Part shown: piece by piece, positions 28,143-35,327 of the stretch
Layout: each line of letters opens with the position of its first letter
Position numbering within the stretch: the first letter of the stretch is position 1
Assembly (NCBI RefSeq): GCF_036057275.1
Contig: NZ_CP107945.1
Coordinates: 1,736,001 to 1,800,000, forward strand
Source of the DNA: Streptomyces sp. NBC_00390
Lineage (GTDB): Bacteria; Actinomycetota; Actinomycetes; Streptomycetales; Streptomycetaceae
Length of the DNA stretch: 64,000 bases
Direction: 5' to 3'
Notes under the pieces: generated by a model
Seen by the model: only the letters and a program-made list of their open reading frames with translations
The model's database searches: none
Told to the model about the DNA's origin: nothing
Translations under genes and position numbers: made by a program

Positions 28143-28173
28143 CCCCGTGTGAACCGCCCCGGTTCACACGGGG
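28143..28173. terminator. Terminator after PAS-LuxR gene
   Basis: CCCCGTGTGAACC, loop GCCCC, GGTTCACACGGGG: a perfect 13-bp stem, 50 bases past the regulator stop. Confidence 0.75.
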
Positions 28174-28223
28174 CAGGCCTGAGCCTCCAACGAACCCAGG
28201 GCGGTTCACAGCAATCACCACTG

Positions 28224-28952
28224 TCAGTTCTTGATGAAGTCCGGAACCACCTTGGGCGGCCAGATGCCAACCTTCAGTACGCCCATGGAGTAGGCACGAG
28301 AGACCAATGCGGCCCGGTTCGGCACACGTAATTCCCGCAGCAGACCAGTCACGTGGTACTCGATGCCCTGCCGGCTCAGGTGCAGCCGTGAGGCGAGCGG
28401 GATGGTCGACAGTCCGGAGGCTATGCCCTCAAGTATGCGGGCGTCGATCGGGCTCAGGAGCTTCTTGTTGCGACCACTTACGGCCGCCTCCGAGTCGGCT
28501 GAACCAGTTCCCGCGTTGGGCATCATGACGAGGATGGACGACTCATCCGGGAGTCCGCCGCGCACCATGATGGCCGTCAGCGGGACAGTGAACGTAGCGT
28601 CGTCCGGTCCCACCGCGATGACGTCGGCGGCGAACCGGTCGCGGCGGCCCTCGGTGAGGCCGGAGAACTGGCGCATCAGCGGCTGCTGGACGCTCGGATG
28701 GACCAGGTCACTGAAGGTCCGGCCGCACAGCTCCGCCGCCGACTTGCCGAACTGCCAGAAGAACTCTTCGTTGGCCTGCTGGATGGTCAGGGCATGGTCG
28801 AGCCGGGCCATGCTCAGGCGGCTGTCGCTGGCGAACCCCGTCCGGGGCAGCCGACCGTCCTCGAAGACGGGATCGTGGACGTGGGCCTTCGGGGCGGGGA
28901 GGGAAGAAGTGACGGAGCTCGTCTGACGTCGTGGGTTGGTGACCTGCGGCAT
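28224..28952 (-). CDS. PAS-LuxR cluster-situated regulator (PimM/PteF/FscRI type)
   Basis: This 242-residue regulator has an N-terminal PAS sensor (HALTIQQANEEFFWQFGKSA, LVHPSVQQPLMRQF) and a C-terminal LuxR helix-turn-helix (ARILEGIASGLSTIPLASR, HLSRQGIEYHVTGLLREL). This architecture is confined mainly to polyene macrolide clusters (PimM, PteF, AmphRIV, NysRIV, FscRI) and activates several biosynthetic promoters. ATG 28952 follows AAGGGCG. It contains a rare TTA codon (28329-28331), so translation probably needs bldA tRNA. It is somewhat longer than PimM (about 190 residues) because of an N-terminal extension. A terminator follows. Confidence 0.92.
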   Translation of the reverse strand: MPQVTNPRRQTSSVTSSLPAPKAHVHDPVFEDGRLPRTGFASDSRLSMARLDHALTIQQANEEFFWQFGKSAAELCGRTFSDLVHPSVQQPLMRQFSGLTEGRRDRFAADVIAVGPDDATFTVPLTAIMVRGGLPDESSILVMMPNAGTGSADSEAAVSGRNKKLLSPIDARILEGIASGLSTIPLASRLHLSRQGIEYHVTGLLRELRVPNRAALVSRAYSMGVLKVGIWPPKVVPDFIKN

Positions 28953-29002
28953 GATCGCCCTTCGTACGGTGGGGGTCCGTATGCACAGCGCACTATCGTC
29001 TT

Positions 29003-29025
29003 GGGCGTTCCCTCGTGGAACGCCC
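29003..29025. promoter_or_regulatory. Inverted repeat upstream of PAS-LuxR gene
   Basis: GGGCGTTCC, CTCGT, GGAACGCCC: a perfect 9-bp inverted repeat 51-73 bases before the ATG. It could be an operator for autoregulation or a 5' leader hairpin. Confidence 0.45.
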
Positions 29026-29632
29026 TCGTCAACGGATCGCGGTGGGTCGAGCCACTCGCGCATGACATCGTTGGCGAAGACGACGCTTTCCTCGTCGCCC
29101 TCAGTAGGGGTACGCCGGCCTGCGCAGCAGTTGGTCCTTCGGTGATGGATGGACGGGGACAAACGGGGGGACGGTCTGCACGGCGATGGCCTGCCCGATC
29201 CACCGTCGTCCGGCGGACCGCGTCAAAAAACGCGACAGTGACCTCGCCGGCGGCCTTGCACCGCCGGGACTGAGCCCCAGCGTGATGCCCGCATCAGGTG
29301 GACATCCAACGCTGGAGAGGGGGACAGCAGGGACCAACCAACTCACCACCGCCCATGGCCGCCCTTCAGGATTTCAAAGGACTCTCCTTTCTTGTGTGAA
29401 GTAACGGCCGGGGAGAATACGGATCATGGGACGCGCACGTTTCACCGAGTCCTTATCACTGGAACATAGTTGAACCCTAGAGATTCCCTGATGATCCGGT
29501 CAACGCGATCCGCCCTACTCGCGCCGATTCTGTGGGGTTACCCCAGGAAGGTTCGGTCAGCGCCACGAGCATCGCACCTTCACTTCGGTACGGTCGCAAA
29601 CGAGCAGGTCAGACAGGCAACCCCAACAAAAT

Positions 29633-29673
29633 CGCCCGGTCTTTCGATCGAGTTTCAACCGAAGGCCCGGGCG
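29633..29673 (-). terminator. Terminator of the LAL operon
   Basis: A 14-position stem (CGCCCGGTCTTTCG with CGAAGGCCCGGGCG; one mismatch, one G-U pair) and a 13-base loop, 22 bases past the stop of the last LAL gene. Confidence 0.5.
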
Positions 29674-29694
29674 GATGCGCGAACAGTTCCCCTT

Positions 29695-32478
29695 TCAACA
29701 AGGAGCGTGTGCGTGCGTGTCGTGCAGAACTGCAGCAAGCTGACACCTGCCCGAAACTCCGAGTTTACGATAGGAATTCGTAAGATGCTTTTCCACGGCC
29801 CGTGCACTGACTTGAAGTTCAGTCGCAATTTCCCGATTGGTGAGGCCGCTGACAGCCAATGCGGCCACGCGGCTCTCGGTACGGGTCAGCACCGCCGCCG
29901 CGGTGCGGGCCGAGGCCCTGCGCGCCACCGCCGCGGGTACCCATGGCACGCCGCAGGACTTCGCCAGTTCTCCCGCCTCGCGCAACAGCCGGTTCGACTC
30001 CGCGCCACTGCCCAGCATCTGCCCCAGATCGCGCACAGCCCTGAAGAGCTCCAGCTCGTTGACGGAGCCACGGAGCGTCTCGACGGCCTCCCGTAGCAGA
30101 TCGACGCTCGCGCCCGTCCCTTCCGTCAGCGCCTGCAGCCGTAGTGCCCTGCCAATGGCTACCGGCGCTCCCCACTCTCTCGCCTGCGAGTACTCCTCGA
30201 CCGCGAGTGTCCGGGCGATGTGGTGGTCACCGAGCCGGTGGGACAGGGAGATCGCCCAGGGGCGCCACGGGAAGAGAACAGGGTTGCGCCACCCCGCGCA
30301 CTCCAGTTGGCGACCGCAGTGCATGGCGGTGTCCAGTGCCGCGGTGGCATCTCCAGCCTGAGCCTCCTGCGAGATCCGCAACAGGCTCAGCAGCGCGGCT
30401 GGGACCGGCCCAAGCGGCTGGCCTGGCGCCTCCGTCGCCACCCGCGTCTCCAAGTGCGCATCCTGTGTCGACAGCGTCAGCGCGGCGAGTACGGCGGCGT
30501 AGAAACAGCGGCGCTCCTCGCTCACGGTCCCATCCAGGCCGACGACGCGCTGCGCCTCCTCACGCGCCTGGGGCAACCGGCCCAGAGCAAGCTGGAACAG
30601 CTCGCGCTGGGCATGCCCCACGGCACCGGGCGTGCCACCATCCCTGCTTGCGCTCTGCTGGGCAGCATTCAGCCAGGGCTCGGCAGCCTGTACGGAATCG
30701 GCCCCCACCAGGGTCAGCAGGACCAGGTGGACCACCGAGCCGTGGCCGGGGGCGGTGGCCGCCTCCCATTCCAGGATGCCGCGGGCCTGCCGCGCAACCT
30801 CCGACGCCTCGCCGTCGGCGCCGAGCGCCGACGCGTACAGCAGCACGGCCAATAGTTCCCGGCCACCGCGCGTGCGGACGAGGACGGAAGGCTCCAGCGC
30901 CCGCAGCCTCGCGACGGCATCGGTGAGTTGCGCGTAGTCGCAAAGGCCCGCGTAGCGCAGCCTCGCTTCCAAACGGTGCGCCTCCTCACTGCCGGCGCCT
31001 TCCTGAGCATCAGGACCCGCCAGATCCTCGGCAGCCCGTCTGAACAGGTCGATCCTCGCGGGGCTCAGGGGGGCGGTCAAACAGGGCGAGAGCTGCAGCG
31101 CGGCAGTGGCCCGGTCACGGGCCGTGGGGAGCAGGGGCACAGCCTGAGCGATGTGGCGTTCGGCGGCGGTCGGGTCGAAGGACCCCTCCGCAGCAGCTAG
31201 TTCAACCAGGAGCCGAGCCCTCGTCCGGTCCTGCTCGACCGCGTCCAGCAGCGCCCGTTGCAGATACCGGGCGGCCAGTTCCGGCGCGCTTCTGTGTGCG
31301 GCAGCGTCCGCCGCGCTGCGCAGAACCGGAACGGACCAAGAGTGCCTGGAGGTGGGCACCTCCATCAGGTGGGCAGCTACCTCTTCCGCCGGGCGACCGT
31401 GTTCATACAGGATCTCGGCGGCGGCTTCGTGCCGACGCTGGAGCTCGGCGGAACTCATCGAGCACTCGACCGCTTCGCGCACCGCCGGGTGCGCGAAGCG
31501 CGGCTGGCCCGCCTCAGCCAGCAGCCCAAGCCGGTGCAGCGCGCGCAGTGCCGTCGCCAGGCCGACGTCGTCGAGGCCCGCGAGCCGGCCGACAAGGTGG
31601 GAGTCCTGCTGCCCGTCCGGGGTGGCGATGGCGAGCCCAGCCGCTGCGTCCCTGACCGGTTGCGGTTGCATGAGCAGGCAGCTCGTGATCCGGTCCCGGA
31701 GCCGGACAGAGTGCGGCGAGCGCGCGACGTGGGCGTTGCCGGCCAGTGGCCGGCAACCGGTGGCGGAGAGTTCAGAGAGCCCGGAGAGAAGGAAGAGCGG
31801 ATTGCCCCGGGAAGTCTCGTGGCACGCCCGCACGAACTCCTTGTCGGCGGGCCGGCCCAAGTGCTCGCGGACGAGTTCCCCGGTGGCGGCCAGGGACAGC
31901 GGCGCGGGTCGCAGGACGTGTGCCGAGGCCGCCGCGACCTCCTCGACCAGCGGGTCGCCCGCACCGGGATCGCCGTCGCGCAGTGTGCACACGAGCAGCA
32001 TCCGCAGGCCCTCCAGGCGCAGGACGAGATGAGCGAGCCAGCGCAGCGACCAGGCATCCGCCCACTGCACGTCGTCGACGAGAACCAGCAGAGGTACCGT
32101 GGCGCTCACTTCGGCCAGCAGCGAGCGCAAGTCCCGCAGAATCGTTTCGTCCGGTGCGTGGGTGTCGTAGTCCAAGACCTGCCGGGCGGCTTCTGCGCCG
32201 GCGAACCAGTGTTCTCGGGCCTGGCTGGATGCAGTGGTCAACACACTGTCAAACAGCTGGCGTACCACCCCGAAGGCAAAGTCCCGTTCCCCCGCCGCCG
32301 CGTTGGCCCGTAACAGGTGCACCGTCTTCGGATCGACGCGCTCGGACAGTTCACGTAACAGCGCCGATCGACCAATTCCCAGGGGGCCGGCCACCAGAAG
32401 GAGCGAGGATCTCCCTCCGGCAGCGGCGCGCAGAGCGCCCTGTGCCACCGCCAGTTCGGCTCCTCGGTCGAGCAGCAT
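29695..32478 (-). CDS. LAL-family (LuxR) regulator, third in operon
   Basis: This 927-residue large LuxR regulator has an N-terminal ATPase (Walker A GPLGIGRS, Walker B LLVLVDDVQWAD), a long helical middle and a C-terminal LuxR domain (SRVAALAVSGLTNREIATEL, SARAVEKHLTNSYRKLGVSG). The Walker A lysine is replaced by arginine. It has two TTA codons (32311 and 32356), pointing to bldA dependence. Its ATG is 6 bases beyond the stop of the previous LAL gene. Three LALs with a PAS-LuxR partner is the layout of candicidin/FR-008-type clusters (from memory fscRI-RIV), not of filipin clusters. Confidence 0.9.
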   Translation of the reverse strand: MLLDRGAELAVAQGALRAAAGGRSSLLLVAGPLGIGRSALLRELSERVDPKTVHLLRANAAAGERDFAFGVVRQLFDSVLTTASSQAREHWFAGAEAARQVLDYDTHAPDETILRDLRSLLAEVSATVPLLVLVDDVQWADAWSLRWLAHLVLRLEGLRMLLVCTLRDGDPGAGDPLVEEVAAASAHVLRPAPLSLAATGELVREHLGRPADKEFVRACHETSRGNPLFLLSGLSELSATGCRPLAGNAHVARSPHSVRLRDRITSCLLMQPQPVRDAAAGLAIATPDGQQDSHLVGRLAGLDDVGLATALRALHRLGLLAEAGQPRFAHPAVREAVECSMSSAELQRRHEAAAEILYEHGRPAEEVAAHLMEVPTSRHSWSVPVLRSAADAAAHRSAPELAARYLQRALLDAVEQDRTRARLLVELAAAEGSFDPTAAERHIAQAVPLLPTARDRATAALQLSPCLTAPLSPARIDLFRRAAEDLAGPDAQEGAGSEEAHRLEARLRYAGLCDYAQLTDAVARLRALEPSVLVRTRGGRELLAVLLYASALGADGEASEVARQARGILEWEAATAPGHGSVVHLVLLTLVGADSVQAAEPWLNAAQQSASRDGGTPGAVGHAQRELFQLALGRLPQAREEAQRVVGLDGTVSEERRCFYAAVLAALTLSTQDAHLETRVATEAPGQPLGPVPAALLSLLRISQEAQAGDATAALDTAMHCGRQLECAGWRNPVLFPWRPWAISLSHRLGDHHIARTLAVEEYSQAREWGAPVAIGRALRLQALTEGTGASVDLLREAVETLRGSVNELELFRAVRDLGQMLGSGAESNRLLREAGELAKSCGVPWVPAAVARRASARTAAAVLTRTESRVAALAVSGLTNREIATELQVSARAVEKHLTNSYRKLGVSGRCQLAAVLHDTHAHAPC

Positions 32479-32483
32479 CGCGT

Positions 32484-35327
32484 TCAGTGTCCTTCCGTCG
32501 CGCGGACCAGTGCCCGCAGTTCCTGACGCCCGTTGATGCACAACTTGCGGTACACCCGGGCTAGCCGGAGTTCCACGGCACGGCTGGAGACCTGCAGCAC
32601 AGCGGCTATGTCACGGTTGCTGCGGCCGATGCCGGCGAGCAGTGCGGCCTGCCGCTCACCCGGGGAGAGCACGTCCCAGCCCGGAACCGGTACCGTTTCG
32701 GCGGCCATTCCGGCCAGGGCACGAGCCCGGGCCGCCATCGGGGCTGCCGGATGGGCGGCGGTCAGCGCGCTCAGTTCGACCAGGGACACCGCCGCCAGCT
32801 GCCGGTCACCCCCGGGGGCGGTCAACTCCGTGGCGGTGAACTCGGCGAGCACGCGGGCGTATTCCGGACCGGTCGGTCCGGACCGGACTGCTTCCATGGC
32901 CGAGCGGAGGGTGGCCAGACGGTCTTTCCGCGCGGTCACCAGGACTGCAGTCAGCTCGGCCCAGGCGACGCTGCTGCCGATGCGCCAGCGCCGGGCGAGC
33001 GTCAGCTCCTGCTCGCTGAGGCTCAGGGCCGCGTCTGCATCACCCGCGGCGTGGCAGGCCAGCGCGGTCAGCGAACGCCAAGGCACCAGAGCGGGATTGA
33101 GATGGTGACGGCTCAACAGCCGGCGGCCGCATTCCAGCAGCTGGTCCCGCGCCTCCGCGGGGCTGCCGGAGCGCAATGCGACCACGCCCCGGGCGAACAG
33201 CAGATGGGGCCAGTACTCGCTGTGTTCGGCAGCGGACGGCATGGGCATGGTGACGCGGTCACGGGCTCGCTCATCACGGCCGCTCTCCACGTCGACGATG
33301 GTGCCGATGCCGTGCAAGTGCGGCAGGACGGCAGCCGACCGCACGAGCAGGCCCACCGCCTGCTCGGCCTCCCGCAGGTCCCGCTCGGCCTGGGCAAGCC
33401 GACCACGGCGCAGATGGACCTCGCCGCGCAACGCGAGAAGGCGCGGGGCAGCCAGCCGGAGCCGGCTGCCGCCGAGTGTGCCAAGCAACCGGTTCAAGCC
33501 GGCTTCCGCCTCGTCCAGCGCGTCGGCGAGGCACAGGGCCTTGCAGGCGGCCAGCGTAGGCTGGACGAGCGGGCCGTCGGACCGGTGATCGTAGGCCAGG
33601 GCCGTCCGCGCCAGGCTCCGGACTTCGTCGAGCGCCTCGCCGTACAGGGCCAGTTGCCAGGCACGCACGGCGGCCTGAGCGGGTGAGGCCGGCCGCTTAG
33701 GAAGCGGTGGGACCGAGGGAACGGACACCACGTCGTGCTCCTGAGCGGTGGGGTCGGCGGCCCAGAACAGCGCGAGCATATCCTCCCGTTCGGCGCCGGT
33801 CGCCTCCGTCAGCACGTCCGTGAGAGCGCGGCGCACAGCCCGGGTGCCGCCTGCGGTGATGCCGAGGTCGGCGGCGGCTACACGCACCACGACGGGGTTG
33901 CCGGGCGTGCGGATCAGCCGCTCGATCCGCAGATCACCCGCCTCAGGCTCGGTGACCAAGTGCACGGCGGCCAGTTCCAGGTCAAGCCGCGCGCGCTCGG
34001 CGGGGTCCCGTACCTCCTGCGAGGCTCGGGTGAGCAGTACGACGGCGCGCCCGTGTGTGTCGTCCCGGACCGCCCGGTCCGCGTCCCGTCGCAGCGTCCG
34101 CACCGCCCAAGGCGCTGCGATCGGGCGGGCGCCGAGCAGCAGATCGGCCACCGCCCTGTCCTCGGCTCCGGCGCGATGGGCAAGTTCGGCGGCCTGCGTG
34201 TGCAAGTCGGTCCGGTCAGCTGCGGTCATCCCCTCCAGGACCCGCGTGCGCAGGGACGGTTCGACCCGCAGACGGCCGCCCGGCAGGCCCTGGATACCGA
34301 CCGTCTGCGTCAAGGCGGCGCGCAGCCGGTGCTGGTTGAGACGGGTCGCGCGTGCGAGAGCGCACACGAAAGGGAAGTCGAGCAGGTCTCCGCAGACAGC
34401 CAGGGCCCGTACCACCGCGCCCCCTTCCGAGCCGAGCGTGTGCATCGCGTGGACGAGGTGGTCGCCGCGTACCTCGGTGCCGATCGTGTGGAGGAGCGAC
34501 ACACGGGCTGCGCCCGTGTGGTGCCCTAGGGCGCCGAACCGCAGCAACAGGTCGTGGAGCACCGCGGGTTGGCCGCCGCTGATCCGGCCCGCCTCCGCCG
34601 CGAACCGCTCATCGTTCCCCGGCCCACAGATCCGCGTGACCGCGGCTGCGACCTCATGCGGTGACAGCGGCGCCAGGGGCAGGTGGTGGCAGGAGGCTGG
34701 GCCCGGAGCAGAGCCGAGCGCGCTCAGCCATCCCGGTTCATCGGCCACCGCTTCGCTGCCACCGCACGCGACGACGAGCGGCAGACCGGCGGACCGGCGC
34801 AGCAGCGCCTGGAGCCAGTGCAGCGACTCCCGGTCGAGCCAGTGCGTGTCCTCGACGGCCAGGACGGTCGGGTGCTCACGCACGGCGCGCAGCACCCTCG
34901 TCAGGCCCGGAAGAGGCTCGGGTCGCGCTGCCCGATGGCTCGTGGCCATGCCGTCGAGTTGGTCCAGCAACTGTGTCACCACGGCATACGACTGCTCCTT
35001 CTCCGACAGGACGGCGCGGGCGTGCAGCACCCGGCGACCGGCCGTGCGTGCCCGGTCCACGGCCCAGCGGACGAGGGCGCTCTGGCCGGATCCACTTCCG
35101 CCCGACAGCGTGACCAGTACCGGGCCCGCGGTGTCCAGGGCGTCGACCAGCGCCGCCAGGCGCGTCCGTTCCCGTTCACCGGTGCAGGGCGGCAGATGTG
35201 TGGCGGCCGTCGCCGACTGGGCGTGGTGGAACCGGGAGGAGTTGGCCGAATAAGTCATCCGGTGCTCACCTGGCTCTCCAGCCTCCGCTCCTTCGTCCGT
35301 GGCGTGCGTCTCCGGCAGGGCGGACAT
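32484..35327 (-). CDS. LAL-family (LuxR) regulator, second in operon
   Basis: This 947-residue protein has a degenerate Walker A (SGGSGSGQS: the lysine is glutamine), Walker B TVLAVEDTHWLD and a C-terminal LuxR HTH (ALLAGIGRSNRDIAAVLQVS, RAVELRLARVYRKLC). The ATG at 35327 is preceded by GGAGGG and directly follows the stop of the upstream LAL gene (TGAATG), so translation is coupled. No TTA codon is seen. The lost lysine suggests that ATP hydrolysis is reduced or absent. Confidence 0.9.
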   Translation of the reverse strand: MSALPETHATDEGAEAGEPGEHRMTYSANSSRFHHAQSATAATHLPPCTGERERTRLAALVDALDTAGPVLVTLSGGSGSGQSALVRWAVDRARTAGRRVLHARAVLSEKEQSYAVVTQLLDQLDGMATSHRAARPEPLPGLTRVLRAVREHPTVLAVEDTHWLDRESLHWLQALLRRSAGLPLVVACGGSEAVADEPGWLSALGSAPGPASCHHLPLAPLSPHEVAAAVTRICGPGNDERFAAEAGRISGGQPAVLHDLLLRFGALGHHTGAARVSLLHTIGTEVRGDHLVHAMHTLGSEGGAVVRALAVCGDLLDFPFVCALARATRLNQHRLRAALTQTVGIQGLPGGRLRVEPSLRTRVLEGMTAADRTDLHTQAAELAHRAGAEDRAVADLLLGARPIAAPWAVRTLRRDADRAVRDDTHGRAVVLLTRASQEVRDPAERARLDLELAAVHLVTEPEAGDLRIERLIRTPGNPVVVRVAAADLGITAGGTRAVRRALTDVLTEATGAEREDMLALFWAADPTAQEHDVVSVPSVPPLPKRPASPAQAAVRAWQLALYGEALDEVRSLARTALAYDHRSDGPLVQPTLAACKALCLADALDEAEAGLNRLLGTLGGSRLRLAAPRLLALRGEVHLRRGRLAQAERDLREAEQAVGLLVRSAAVLPHLHGIGTIVDVESGRDERARDRVTMPMPSAAEHSEYWPHLLFARGVVALRSGSPAEARDQLLECGRRLLSRHHLNPALVPWRSLTALACHAAGDADAALSLSEQELTLARRWRIGSSVAWAELTAVLVTARKDRLATLRSAMEAVRSGPTGPEYARVLAEFTATELTAPGGDRQLAAVSLVELSALTAAHPAAPMAARARALAGMAAETVPVPGWDVLSPGERQAALLAGIGRSNRDIAAVLQVSSRAVELRLARVYRKLCINGRQELRALVRATEGH

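Larger units (their letters stand above)
28953..29694. other. Non-coding region: PAS-LuxR promoter and LAL operon end
   Basis: 742 bases with no supported gene. It holds the 5' region of the PAS-LuxR gene (with a perfect inverted repeat at 29003) and the hairpin ending the LAL operon (29633-29673). A short TGGGG/CCCCA palindrome lies at 29533-29545. Confidence 0.7.

Noticed and set aside
29477..29492. CTAGAGATTCCCTGAT as a PimM-like box
   Set aside because: Only 12 of 16 positions match, and the GGG arm is broken; kept out of the regulatory list.
29533..29545. TGGGG/TTA/CCCCA as a PimM-type site
   Set aside because: Spacer is three bases instead of four and the flanks do not match.
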